Positions 8,039-17,117 are shown, numbered from the stretch's first letter. The stretch is DNA of 64,000 nt from Paenibacillus dendritiformis (GCF_021654795.1 NZ_AP025344.1:3906501-3970500); one strand, 5' to 3'. The notes: generated from the sequence alone by a model not told the origin. Translations and numbers: made by a program.

Positions 8039-8833
8039 CTACCGTTCCATATGATCGTCCGGCTGCGCCGCCTTCACCGTCAGGCCGCCGTCCACCATCA
8101 GCAAGTGCCCGTTGACCTGCATCGCTTCCTCGGAAGCGAGGAAGACGACCGCATCGCCAATCTGGCGCGCGGTGCCGAGCCGCTTCATCGGGTTGGCCTG
8201 CTCTTCCTTCTCCCGCATGCCGGGCGCAGCCAGGAATTCCGTGCACATATCGGTATCGACCGTGCTCGGGCCGACCGCATTTACGTTGATATTGAATTTG
8301 CCGAGCTCGATCGCCATCCCCTTCGTCAGCATATGCGCTGCCGCCTTGGAGGACTGGTAATGCGGGATGACCGGACTGGTCACCACAAGGCTGGCTGTCG
8401 AGAGCACGTTGACGATTTTGCCGAAACGATTGTCGATCATATGCTTCGCCGCCCGCTGCGAACACATAAAGATGGATTTCACGTTCGTATTATAAGTGCG
8501 ATCCCATGTCTCTTCCGTCACCTTCATGAACGGCTCGAACGGGGCGATGCCCGCATTGTTCACCAGCACATCGACATAGCCCAGCTTCGCCTCGACTTCG
8601 TCGAACATGCGGTTCACTTCCTCCTTGCTGCCGACATCCGCCTGCACGACAATCGCCTTGCGTCCAAGCTGCTCCACCTGCTGCTGGACCTTGACCGCCT
8701 TATCGTAAGAAGCCTCCGACATATAATTAATCGCGATATCCGCTCCTTCCTCCGCCAAGCGAATGACGATAGCTTCGCCGATGCCGCGGCTTCCTCCTGT
8801 TACCAGTGCGATTCGTCCTGTTAAACGACCCAT
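8039..8833 (-). CDS. SDR family oxidoreductase (candidate sugar 1-dehydrogenase)
   Basis: Classical short-chain dehydrogenase, 264 aa from the ATG at 8833, which has GAGGGGAC about 11 bases upstream; an upstream in-frame start lacks a site. Motifs: TGGSRGIG cofactor loop, NNAG, and catalytic YxxxK in HYQSSKAA; the VDGGLTV end is typical. It stands between the dehydratase large subunit and the cyclase gene, so it could oxidise the free sugar to its lactone in the first step, like SDR-type L-fucose dehydrogenases, while the second SDR acts later. Which SDR does which step cannot be told from sequence alone. Confidence 0.85.
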   Translation of the reverse strand: MGRLTGRIALVTGGSRGIGEAIVIRLAEEGADIAINYMSEASYDKAVKVQQQVEQLGRKAIVVQADVGSKEEVNRMFDEVEAKLGYVDVLVNNAGIAPFEPFMKVTEETWDRTYNTNVKSIFMCSQRAAKHMIDNRFGKIVNVLSTASLVVTSPVIPHYQSSKAAAHMLTKGMAIELGKFNINVNAVGPSTVDTDMCTEFLAAPGMREKEEQANPMKRLGTARQIGDAVVFLASEEAMQVNGHLLMVDGGLTVKAAQPDDHMER

Positions 8834-8942
8834 GTTGGCACGTCCCCTCTCTTTTTCCCATTGTTTTTCCCGATGCAAATTAGTTCCTGCCCGTCATCCG
8901 GTACTCAGCCCGCTCAGTTGCCCGGATGGCTGCTGCTCTTCC

Positions 8943-10106
8943 TTACAGGCTCGGACCGATGCGGTTAATGCTGAACTCCGTATGGCCAAGCACTTCGGCC
9001 GTCGTCAGCTTGCCGCTGCTGACCGCCCGAATCTCGTCCCAGATCCGCCCGCCCGCTTCCTGAAGCGAATACTCCCCTTCAAGCAGGCCGCTGACATCGA
9101 TGTCCATATTGTCGGCCATCCGCTCCGCACACAGGCGGTTGCCGGTAATCTTGATAACCGGAATGACGGCCGACCCGGTCGGCGTGCCGCGCCCCGTCGT
9201 GAAGCAGACCAGATGGACGCCGCCTGCGGCCATGCCCGACACGCACTCGATATCATTGCCGGGAGAATCCATAAAATAAAGCCCGCCGCGAGGCACCTGC
9301 TCCGCATACTCGATAATGCCTTCGATCGGGGCGGTGCCGCATTTGCTGATGCAGCCGAGCGATTTCTCCTCGATCGTGCTGAGGCCGCCCGCGATATTGC
9401 CCGGGCTTGGGTTGCCGCCGCGCATATCCGCCCCCATCCGCTCGACCTCCTTCTCGAAGCGATCGACGATGCGGTACAGATTGTCCGCGATCTCCGGCGT
9501 CCGGCACCGTCCGGCCAGCACATGCTCGGCCCCGATAATCTCCGTCGTCTCGCCGATCACAATCGTGCCGCCTTCCCCGATTAGCACATCCGCCGCGACG
9601 CCCAGCGCCGGGTTGGAGGCAAGACCGCTCGTCGCATCCGAACCGCCGCATTTAACGCCGACCTTCAACTCGGACAGCGGGATCTCCACCTTCTCCATCG
9701 CATCAAGCTGGGCCCGCATCTTGCCGGCCATCTCGACGCCATGCTGGATCGCCTTGACCGAGCCGCCTACGCTCTGGATGTCGAACACCTCGACCGGCTT
9801 CCCGGTCTTGCGAATCTCTTCGCCGAGCTGCACCGGATCCACGACCTCGCAGCCAAGGCTGACGATGAGCACTCCGCCGACGTTTGGATTTTTCCCCGTG
9901 CCGGCCAGCACATCGAACGTGCGCTCCTTGTCGGCCCCGATCTGGCTGCATCCATGCTGATGCGGGATAGCGACCGTGTTCGGAACAAGCTGCTGAATGC
10001 GGTTGCACACTTGATTGGCGCAAATGACCGTTGGGATGATTAGCAGATGATTGCGAATGCCTACCTCGCCATTCGGACGCCGGTAGCCTTGGAATGTCAT
10101 GCTCAT
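8943..10106 (-). CDS. UxaA family dehydratase, large (C-terminal) domain protein
   Basis: Catalytic part of an altronate/galactarate-dehydratase-like enzyme, 387 aa. It matches the UxaA C-terminal domain: GYRRPNGEVGIRNHLLIIP at the start, HQHGCSQIG, and metal or cluster ligand regions SLGCEVVDP, GVKCGGSDATSGL and FTTGRGTP. In full-length UxaA this is fused to an N-terminal SAF domain; here the SAF domain is the separate gene just upstream, the split form known for sugar-acid dehydratases such as those of the Campylobacter L-fucose locus. Predicted reaction: dehydration of an aldonate to a 2-keto-3-deoxy acid. Start ATG at 10106 follows AAGGGGA. Confidence 0.9.
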   Translation of the reverse strand: MSMTFQGYRRPNGEVGIRNHLLIIPTVICANQVCNRIQQLVPNTVAIPHQHGCSQIGADKERTFDVLAGTGKNPNVGGVLIVSLGCEVVDPVQLGEEIRKTGKPVEVFDIQSVGGSVKAIQHGVEMAGKMRAQLDAMEKVEIPLSELKVGVKCGGSDATSGLASNPALGVAADVLIGEGGTIVIGETTEIIGAEHVLAGRCRTPEIADNLYRIVDRFEKEVERMGADMRGGNPSPGNIAGGLSTIEEKSLGCISKCGTAPIEGIIEYAEQVPRGGLYFMDSPGNDIECVSGMAAGGVHLVCFTTGRGTPTGSAVIPVIKITGNRLCAERMADNMDIDVSGLLEGEYSLQEAGGRIWDEIRAVSSGKLTTAEVLGHTEFSINRIGPSL

Positions 10107-10157
10107 TTATCCGATTCCCCTTCCCTAAGTTGACAAGCTGTCACCACTAAGACGCTC

Positions 10158-10481
10158 TTACTTGGCTGTTGCCGCCTGATCCCCTCTTCCGCGGATGCCT
10201 TCGATGTTGTGCACATGCACATGGCTGCCGACGGGAATGCCGCAGGTCGCCCGGCCGATCACTTCTCCATATTTGCGGACTTGGTCGCCTTCCGCTATTG
10301 GAACGATGGCCACCTTATGTCCGAAGGGAATCGTCTGACTGACCGCAATCGCACGAGTCGCTCCCGCAACCTCGCAAGTGACCCCTTCACCCGGCTGCAG
10401 TTCCCGCAGCGCCGTCGCCACATGATCGCGTTCATCCATGACGATAACGCTTACACCTTTTTGCATGACCTTCTCGCTCAC
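10158..10481 (-). CDS. UxaA family dehydratase, SAF-domain (N-terminal) protein
   Basis: Small subunit of the split dehydratase, 107 aa, with the SAF-domain pattern: HDNVATAL-like core (ERDHVATALRELQPGEGV), then IPFGHKVAI, YGEVIGRA and the ending VGSHVHVHNIEG. It is the first gene of the catabolic operon. Start is a GTG at 10481 with AGGAGGG eight bases upstream. It is needed, by analogy with UxaA, to complete the dehydratase whose large domain is encoded next. Confidence 0.9.
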   Translation of the reverse strand: MSEKVMQKGVSVIVMDERDHVATALRELQPGEGVTCEVAGATRAIAVSQTIPFGHKVAIVPIAEGDQVRKYGEVIGRATCGIPVGSHVHVHNIEGIRGRGDQAATAK

Positions 10482-10923
10482 GCCTGATCCCTCCTAATTT
10501 ATCCCGATAAGATGACTATAACTGGAAATGTTATCGTTAACTCAACAATATCATGGGGTCCCTCTTGATGTCAATGTTCTCTATAGCATAAAATATAATC
10601 GGTATAATTCGGTAGAATCTATTTTTAACTTATGGTGAAAATGGTATAATTAGGTTTACCAGGGGGCGGAAGACTCTTCACAGGACAAGTTCCTCTTAGG
10701 ATTCCTAACGAAAAGCGGACTTCGTGAGCCGCATTTTATTGGGAAAATGGACATGCTTCTTCCGTCTCGCTGCGTCGGTGATTCCCGCCGCAGCTGTCAC
10801 CCGGCCCGCGAGAGTTCTCTGTCCCGCTTCAGCCCCGGGCGCCGCTTTCCCGCGGCCTTCCCTGAACGACGGCTGCAGCATGTGCCGCCGGTGCCCATAA
10901 AATCATAGTAGGAGATAACGCCA
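10482..10923. other. Divergent control region between the catabolic operon and its LacI regulator
   Basis: About 440 bases with no gene. The left part holds a LacI-type half-palindrome (10530-10541) within a weak minus-strand promoter (TTGAGT ... TATAGT). The middle has several TATAAT boxes (10594-10599, 10603-10608, 10645-10650) that could serve the plus-strand regulator gene, though none has a good -35 box. The right part (10660-10900) is GC-rich with no clear signal. Confidence 0.5.
10530..10541. promoter_or_regulatory. Candidate LacI-family operator
   Basis: GTTATCGTTAAC is a near-perfect dyad around a central CG, the usual form of LacI/GalR operators. It lies between candidate minus-strand -35 and -10 boxes, about 50 bases upstream of the first catabolic gene, where a bound repressor would block transcription. 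The adjacent divergent gene encodes a LacI-family protein. Confidence 0.5.
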
Positions 10924-11928
10924 ATGGCTACCATTTATGATATTGCGAAGAAAGCCAATGTCTCGGCGATGACCGTATCCCGAGTCATCAACAATACCGG
11001 AAGAGTGAGCGAAAAGACCCGCGACAAGGTCAAGCAGGTGATGGAGGAAATGCGGTACATCCCGAACTCGGTCGCCCGCTGCCTCGTCACGCAAGAGAGC
11101 AAAATCGTATCGCTTCTCATTACGGATATTACGAACCCGTTCTTTACGACGATGGCGCGGGGCGCCGAGGATGCCGCCATGCGTCATGGCTATCGGCTCA
11201 TGTTCGGAAATAGCGACGAGAGCTTCTCGAAAGAAAAAGATTATGTTGAAATGATTCTGTCGATGCGCGTGGATGGCGTGCTGTTCGCGCCGAGCGGAGA
11301 TCAGTCCAAGGAACATCTGGAGTGGCTCCAGCGCCAAAATGTGCCCTTCGTGCTGCTGGACCGCGAGGTTCCCGGCATTGTCTGCGATGCCGTGCTCGGC
11401 GACAGCCGCGACGGGGCGAAGCGGATGGTAGCGGAGATGATCCGGTACGGACACCGCCGCATCGCCCTCGTGAACGGCGCTCAGGACGTCTCTACCGCCC
11501 GCGAGCGCCAAGCCGGCTATGTCGAGGCCTTGCAGGAAGCCGGAATCGAATTCGACGAATCGCTGGTCATGCAGACGAGCTATTCGCGCGAGCAGGACTT
11601 ATCCGTCGCACACTGGATGGAGCTCGCACCGGAGGCGCGGCCGACGGCCATCTTCGCGGCCAACAATATGCTGGCCCTCACCGTGCTCCAATCCGTCCGC
11701 AGCCTGGGCCTGCGCGTGCCGGAGGATCTGTCGATTGCCTGCTTCGACGACTTCGGGTGGGTGGAAGAAGCGAATCCATTCTTCTCCGTCGCCTCCCAGC
11801 CGGCTTACGAATTCGGGGAACAAGGCATGCAGCTTCTCTTGGACCGGATCAAAAACCGGGAAGAAAAACCGCGCCAGATCGTGCTCCCTTGCGACATATT
11901 GATGCGGCAATCCGTGGGGAAAATATAG
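10924..11928 (+). CDS. LacI family transcriptional regulator
   Basis: DNA-binding repressor, 334 aa. The N-terminal helix-turn-helix is clear (TIYDIAKKANVSAMTVSRVI, residues 3-22) with the hinge helix around residues 48-60, followed by a periplasmic-binding-protein-like effector domain (ITDITNPFF near 66; CFDDFGWVEEANP near 276; ending in the usual LPCDILMRQSV). AGGAGA precedes the ATG. It is divergent from the dehydratase-SDR-FAH operon, so it most likely controls it in response to the pathway sugar or an intermediate; the ligand is not evident. A strong terminator follows about 130 bases downstream. Confidence 0.92.
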   Translation: MATIYDIAKKANVSAMTVSRVINNTGRVSEKTRDKVKQVMEEMRYIPNSVARCLVTQESKIVSLLITDITNPFFTTMARGAEDAAMRHGYRLMFGNSDESFSKEKDYVEMILSMRVDGVLFAPSGDQSKEHLEWLQRQNVPFVLLDREVPGIVCDAVLGDSRDGAKRMVAEMIRYGHRRIALVNGAQDVSTARERQAGYVEALQEAGIEFDESLVMQTSYSREQDLSVAHWMELAPEARPTAIFAANNMLALTVLQSVRSLGLRVPEDLSIACFDDFGWVEEANPFFSVASQPAYEFGEQGMQLLLDRIKNREEKPRQIVLPCDILMRQSVGKI

Positions 11929-12058
11929 CTTTATCACAAATGTACTGCACCAGGACATTGGGAAGAAGGCAGGTTATTACTTAGTTCGCGGCACAACGCC
12001 CAGCAACGCCCTTGAACCGATATAGCCATATGTCTATCGCTACACTTGTTATTTACCC

Positions 12059-12095
12059 GGAAGGGATGGCCTCTGTCCCTTCCTTTCCTTCATTT
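12059..12095 (+). terminator. Intrinsic terminator after the LacI gene
   Basis: GGAAGGGA (12059-12066) pairs with TCCCTTCC (12076-12083) and is followed by TTTCCTTCATTTT. It is the probable end of the regulator transcript. Confidence 0.6.
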
Positions 12096-12286
12096 TGACG
12101 AAGCGGACACACATCGTTCTCGGCCCCGTTTGGCCGCAAATACCTTAACACTACGCTGTATCTTTTACTAAGCGAATAACTGTGGTGCATACTCCCCATC
12201 ATACGCCGCCAGCGGCGCATTGGCACACCTTTCAGTGCGTGTTCCCGCATGTGGAAAAACCTCTTATAGATCAAATAGCCCCCTCT

Positions 12287-12766
12287 CGCCTTATGCTCGC
12301 TCTCCCGTTCAGTCAGGTGCTTCAGCGCCTTATGTTCGCTCTCCCGTCCAGTCAGGCGCTTCGGCTCGCATTATGCTCAGTCTCCCGTCCAGTCAGGCGC
12401 TTCGGCTCGCCTTATGCTCAGTCTCCCGTTCAGTCAGGCGCTTCGGCTCGCCTTATGCTCAGTCTCCCGTCCAGTCAGGCGCTTCGGCTCGCCTTATGCT
12501 CGCTCTCCCGTTCAGTCAGGTGCTTCGGCTCGCCTTATGCTCAGTCTCCCGTTCAGTCAGGCGCTTCGGCTCGCCTTATGCTCGCTCTCCCGTTCAGTCA
12601 GGTCCTTCGACTCGCCTTATGCTCAGTCTCCCGTTCAGTCACGCGCTTCGGCTCGTCTTATGCTCAGTCTCCCGTCCAGTCAGGTGCTTTGGCTCGTCTT
12701 ATGTTCGCTCTCCCGTCCAGTCAGGTCCTTCGACTCGCCTTAGGCTTACTCTCCCATCTTGTCAGG
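12287..12766. repeat. Tandem repeat, about 41-bp unit, 11 copies plus a decayed twelfth
   Basis: The unit starts CGCCTTATGCTC and contains CTCCCGTTCAGTCAGG then CGCTTCGGCT. Copies differ at a few fixed positions (GCTCAG/GCTCGC, GTTCAG/GTCCAG, GGCGCT/GGTGCT/GGTCCT). Because 41 is not a multiple of three, every reading frame walks through the same three peptides, so long frames here are artefacts. No coding or known mobile function is visible. Confidence 0.9.
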
Positions 12767-12808
12767 AAAGTAACGCGGACTCCCTACCAGTTATAATTGT
12801 CTACCTGT

Positions 12809-13504
12809 TCATAGGCGTGGTAGAGACGCATTCTCGGGTAGATCCTGTGCTGCGGGGTTATTGTGCGTAAACAAGAAAAGAAACGGAGCGACCATTCCTG
12901 CTTTAAAGGGATAAGACTCATAGGCGGTAGAGACGGATTCTCGGGTAGGTCCTGGGCTGCGGGGATATTGTGCGTAAACAAGAAAAGATATGGAGCGACA
13001 CCGTTCCTGCTTCAAAGGGATAATACTCATAGGCGTGGTAGAGACGCATTCTCGGGTAGGTCCTGTGCTGCGGGGATATTGTGCGTAAAGACAAGAAAAG
13101 AAACGGAGCGACCGTTCCTGCTTCAAAGGGATAATACTCATAGGCATGGTAGAGACAGATTCTTGAGGAGTTCCTGTGCTGCGGGGATATTGTGCGTAAG
13201 CAAGAAAAGAAACAGAGCGATACCGTTCCTGCTTCAAAGGGATAAGACTCATAGGCGGTAGAGACGGATTCTCGGGTAGGTCCTGGGCTGCGGGGATATT
13301 GTGCGTAAACAAGAAAAGAAACGGAGCGACCGTTCCTGCTTCAAAGGGATAATACTCATAGGCATGGTAGAGACAGATTCTTGAGGAGCTCCTGTGCTGC
13401 GGGGATATTGTGCGTAAACAAGAAAAGAAACGGAGCGACCATTCCTGCTCCAAAGGGATAATACTCATAGGCGTGGTAGAGACGGATTCTCGGGTAGGTC
13501 CTGT
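12809..13504. repeat. Tandem repeat, about 109-bp unit, six full copies plus a partial
   Basis: Units begin near 12809, 12917, 13027, 13138, 13249, 13356 and 13465. Each carries ATAGGCGTGGTAGAGAC, a GCTGCGGGGATATTGTGCG segment, AAACAAGAAAAGAAACGG and CTGCTTCAAAGGGATAA. Three subtypes can be told apart (GGCGTGG, GGCGGTAG and GGCATGG headers), and the second and fifth, and the fourth and sixth, copies match each other, suggesting block duplication. Stops are absent on the minus strand in several frames, but period and frame do not agree with a protein repeat. Confidence 0.88.
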
Positions 13505-13882
13505 CCCACAGGGTTTGTTGAAAGGCATTGGAGAGGATGTTTCTCATCTACGTGGTAGAGAATGGGATGTTTCTCATATGTGTGGCAGAGGATGGTTCCC
13601 GTAGGCGCAGAAGGTACAGGCTCATCTCGTTTTCCTGCGCCAGGACTACTTGTTCATAAGCTGGGAGGACCCAAGTTCGCGTTAATGAGTTAAGCCGGCA
13701 ACCTTTGGAGCCCAATAGAGCTGCTTTTGTCGGTGCCGGCTTTCTGTTGTGTTCTCGAGGTGTAGGCCCTGATGTCGCTTCTCGGCCTCCGAACGCTTCA
13801 GTTCGTCCGTTTTTTGCAGCTCTCCTGTTGATACCGAGTTTTTTCAGCTGCAAGGGTCCCTCGCATTCTATCCACGCTTCGC
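13505..13882. other. Gene-free stretch after the 109-bp repeats
   Basis: Near 13530-13600 there is a short degenerate repeat of GATGTTTCTCAT with GTGG(T/C)AGAG. At 13693-13741 AGCCGGCA and TGCCGGCT form a long-loop hairpin with a weak T tract. No convincing gene is present before the ABC permease gene end at 13883. Confidence 0.45.
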
Positions 13883-14767
13883 TTATCCTTTGACGGCGCC
13901 TGCGGCCATCCCTTTCATGACCTGTTCCTGGAAAATGATGTAGATCGCGATCGTAGGCAGCGCCGCCATGCCGAGGGCGGCCATCGTCAGTTTGTAGTCT
14001 GTCGAGTAGCCTGTGGCGAAGACGGACAGGCTGAGCGGCAGCGTCTTGAGCCCCGGGCTGTTAATAAAGACGAGCGCGAACGCGAAGTCGTTCCAGAAGC
14101 GAAGAAAGCCGAGTATCGCCACGGTTGAGAGCGCCGGGAGCGATACGGGAAGCATAATCCGCGCAAAGATTCCCATGTATCCGCAGCCGTCCACATGCGC
14201 CGCTTCTTCCATTTCTTTAGGCATATTGGCCAGATAGGCAGCCACGATGAAAATGGCAATCGGCAGCTCAAAGGCGGTATAAGGGAATATGAGCGCCGCA
14301 TGCGTGTTCAGGATGCCCAGCTTGTTCATCATGATGAAGAGCGGGACAAGCGTGCTATGAACCGGAATCAGCATGCCAAGCACGAACAAGCCCTGCAGCA
14401 GGCTGCGCCCCTTGAACCGGAACCGGGCCAAAATGTAAGCCGCCAGCGCCCCAAGGAGCAAGGTGGCCGCCAATGATACCGCCGTGACGAACAAGGAGTT
14501 CCACATGGAGCGTCCCATCCCCGACACTTCCCATGCCCGCGCGAAATTATCCCACTGCCATGAGGTCGGCAGCCCGAAGGGATGGGCAAAAAACTCCTCG
14601 TTCGTCTTAAAGGCGCTGAGATAGAGCCAGATAAGCGGATAGAGCGTGACGAGCGCATAAATGGCCAAGCCGGCGTGTACGAGGAGCCGGAGCGCCCGCG
14701 ACCCTTCCCGCGAGCCTGCGGCGCGGACCGTGTCCCCTCTTGCAGATGCGGTTATCAATGATGCCAA
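13883..14767 (-). CDS. Carbohydrate ABC transporter permease (MalG-type)
   Basis: Inner-membrane subunit of a CUT1-type sugar importer, 294 aa, with six predicted membrane segments (first about residues 28-50). The ATPase-contacting EAA loop is present as EEAAHVDGCGYMGIF near residue 190, and the ending MKGMAAGAVKG is typical of MalG-type subunits. It is the last gene of a binding protein-permease-permease operon; no ATPase gene is in the cluster, as usual for Bacillota CUT1 systems that share an MsmX-type ATPase. The substrate is unknown, possibly the sugar catabolised by the adjacent operon. Confidence 0.93.
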   Translation of the reverse strand: MASLITASARGDTVRAAGSREGSRALRLLVHAGLAIYALVTLYPLIWLYLSAFKTNEEFFAHPFGLPTSWQWDNFARAWEVSGMGRSMWNSLFVTAVSLAATLLLGALAAYILARFRFKGRSLLQGLFVLGMLIPVHSTLVPLFIMMNKLGILNTHAALIFPYTAFELPIAIFIVAAYLANMPKEMEEAAHVDGCGYMGIFARIMLPVSLPALSTVAILGFLRFWNDFAFALVFINSPGLKTLPLSLSVFATGYSTDYKLTMAALGMAALPTIAIYIIFQEQVMKGMAAGAVKG

Positions 14768-14800
14768 TTCGATTCCTCCTTCCTGTCCATGGCCCGGATG

Positions 14801-15682
14801 CTAATGCGCTTCCCGGCGCATCAGCCGCTGCGAACCGGCGACGAGCAGCAAGCTGATGATGACGATGAGGGTAGAGACCGAGCTGCCGTATCCGAAGCGG
14901 TAGACGGTGAAGGTGCTGTTATACATATACGACGCGAGCAATTCCGTGGCATGAGCCGGCCCCCCGTTGGTCATGACATAGATCAGGTCGAATGCCTTCA
15001 GGCTGCCGGAGATGCACAGCACGATCGCCACCTTGAGCGTGTCCCAGATCATGGGCAGCGTCAGGGATGCCAGCTTGCGCATCCCCCGGGCTCCGTCCAG
15101 TTCGGCCGCATCGTCCAGCTCGGACGGGATGCTGTGCAGGGCGGCAAGGAACATAATGAGATACGGCCCGATATAGTTCCAAATGACGGGTATCGCGATC
15201 ATCCAGATGGCGATGCCCGGCTCCGACAGCCAGGCCCGCTTCCAATCGGACAGGCCGATCGCATCGAGCGCCGCATTCATCAGCCCGGTCTGCGGATGAT
15301 AGATATTTGTCCAAATAATCCCGATGACGACCGAGGACAGCACCATCGGCATGAATACCGCCGAGCGGACGAAGCGCTGGAACCAGGTTCCCCGCTTCAG
15401 CAGCAGAGCGAGCAGCAATGCGATCGGGACTTGGCCAAAGACGGAAGCCCCTACGATAATCATGTTGTTGCGGAACGAGAGCCAGAACACCGGATCCCGC
15501 AGCGCCTCGCTGAAGTTGGCGATGCCGATGAAGCTCATCTCGCCGATTCCTTTCCAATCAAAAAATCCGTAGTAAGCGGACCAGAATATCGGCACAATGA
15601 CGAACAAGGCGTAAATGAGAAGCGACGGCGCCAGCCCCGCCGCAATAAATATCCGCTTGCTTGCCCCCGCATGCGCGCGCAT
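14801..15682 (-). CDS. Carbohydrate ABC transporter permease (MalF-type)
   Basis: Partner membrane subunit of the CUT1 importer, 293 aa, with six predicted membrane segments starting at about residue 12. The EAA loop reads DDAAELDGARGMRKL near residue 190, followed by LTLPMIWDTLK. Characteristic family segments FVIVPIFWSAYYGFFDW and YVMTNGGPAHATELLASYMY are present. It lies between the binding-protein gene (94-base gap) and the MalG-type gene (33-base gap), all on the minus strand. Confidence 0.93.
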   Translation of the reverse strand: MRAHAGASKRIFIAAGLAPSLLIYALFVIVPIFWSAYYGFFDWKGIGEMSFIGIANFSEALRDPVFWLSFRNNMIIVGASVFGQVPIALLLALLLKRGTWFQRFVRSAVFMPMVLSSVVIGIIWTNIYHPQTGLMNAALDAIGLSDWKRAWLSEPGIAIWMIAIPVIWNYIGPYLIMFLAALHSIPSELDDAAELDGARGMRKLASLTLPMIWDTLKVAIVLCISGSLKAFDLIYVMTNGGPAHATELLASYMYNSTFTVYRFGYGSSVSTLIVIISLLLVAGSQRLMRREAH

Positions 15683-15776
15683 TCGGCTCAGCCTCCTCTC
15701 TTCGATGTTGAAGCCGCCGCCCGCCCTGCCTGGCCTGAACGGTCAGGGGCATGGAGGTGCGGCAGCATACGGCATG

Positions 15777-17117
15777 TCAACGGCCGAGCGATTTCGCCTG
15801 AGCCTCTTGAATCTTACGGGCGATCTCCTCCGGATTGCCGCCCATCAGCAATTCCTGCAGCCCGTTATTGACGGCGTCGGCGCCTGCGCTTGTCATGACG
15901 GCGTCATAGACCGGCGTCCGCTTCACTTCATTCACGAGCCGATAAACTTTGGCGAACAGCGGCGATACGGAACTCTCATCGAGATCCAGCTTGTAGCTGA
16001 CCAATTGATTCGCTTCCAATGTGCGCTTTTGCGCCTCCGGCCCGGATAAGGCGTAGATCAGCTCGCAGGCGGCTTCTTTGCGCTGGCCGTCGACCTTGGC
16101 GCTCAGACCGAGCCCGACGCCGACGACCCCGGAGGTCGAATTCGGATCGCCCTTGCCATCGGGAACCGAAGGCAGCACCGTGGCGCCCATGCTCTTCAGC
16201 GCTTCCGGCGACGCATTGGCCGACAGATTCGTCAAGGCCCAGCCGCCGTCGATCATCATCGCGGCCTGGCCTTGCGCGAACATCATTTCCATCTGCGTGT
16301 TGTCGATGCTGTTGAAGCCGATTTGGAACGCTCCTGCCTGCTGCAGCTGTTGGAGCAGCTCGAGCGCCCGCACGAATTCCGGATCCGTGAACTTGGCTCC
16401 ATCCTGGTTGGCGGCCTTCAGGAACCATTCCGTGCCGGTCACCCGATCCGCGAACGAGCTGAGAATGCTCGACTGGGCGAGCCAGGCCGCTTTGTTGCCG
16501 AGCGCAATCGGCGTTACCTTGTTCTCATTCAGCGTCTTCACGGCGGCAAGCAGCTCATCCCACGTTTTCGGAACTTGCAGGCCGTAGCGGCTCAATATCT
16601 CCTCGTTGTAGTAAAGTATCGAAGTCGGCGACAATCCCATCGGAGCGCTGTAGATACGGCCGTCGATCGTAAAATCGTCGAAAGACCCCGGCAGGAAGCC
16701 CTCCTTCCACTCCGTCTTGCTGTTCAACAGATCGTCAATCGGCTGAATCAAGCCTCCGCCATGGAATTCTTTGGTCATCATCCCCGGCCACATCAGGAAG
16801 ACATCCGGCATCTCATTGGCGGCCGCCACCGTTTTGAGGCGCGTTTTGTAGCCGTCCGGCGGAATGGCTTGGATATCGAGCGTGATTTCCGGATGGTCCT
16901 GCTGGTATGTCTCGATAATGTCGCGCATCGCTTTGGCGCGAAGATCGTCTCCCGTGAAGTTATGCCATAAAGAGAGCTTCACCTTCCCGGCCGCTCCCTC
17001 TTCCTTCGCTTCGCCGCCTGGACGGTTCTGGCCCGCATTCGAGCCTCCCGACGCGCATGCGGAGAGCAGGGAGACAGCCAGCAGCGCGACGAGCATCGTC
17101 ATCCATCGTGTACGCAT
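15777..17117 (-). CDS. Extracellular sugar-binding lipoprotein (ABC transporter)
   Basis: Solute-binding protein of the CUT1 importer, 446 aa. The start at 17117 is chosen because GGAGGGG precedes it and it yields a proper lipoprotein signal: MRTRWMTMLVALLAVSLL followed by the lipobox LSAC. The mature protein begins ASGGSNAG with a charged linker, then the family-1 binding fold (LSLWHNFTGDD; PDVFLMWPGMM; AAMMIDGGWALTNL). A cre-like site lies about 105 bases upstream, so carbon catabolite control is likely. The upstream YesM/YesN-type pair probably senses the substrate. Confidence 0.92.
   Translation of the reverse strand: MRTRWMTMLVALLAVSLLSACASGGSNAGQNRPGGEAKEEGAAGKVKLSLWHNFTGDDLRAKAMRDIIETYQQDHPEITLDIQAIPPDGYKTRLKTVAAANEMPDVFLMWPGMMTKEFHGGGLIQPIDDLLNSKTEWKEGFLPGSFDDFTIDGRIYSAPMGLSPTSILYYNEEILSRYGLQVPKTWDELLAAVKTLNENKVTPIALGNKAAWLAQSSILSSFADRVTGTEWFLKAANQDGAKFTDPEFVRALELLQQLQQAGAFQIGFNSIDNTQMEMMFAQGQAAMMIDGGWALTNLSANASPEALKSMGATVLPSVPDGKGDPNSTSGVVGVGLGLSAKVDGQRKEAACELIYALSGPEAQKRTLEANQLVSYKLDLDESSVSPLFAKVYRLVNEVKRTPVYDAVMTSAGADAVNNGLQELLMGGNPEEIARKIQEAQAKSLGR

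Noticed and set aside
12182..13528. Long open frames on both strands over the repeat arrays (for example 204 aa plus strand, 239 aa minus strand)
   Set aside because: They exist in several frames at once because the repeats lack stops and have periods that are not multiples of three; no ribosome sites and no known protein pattern.
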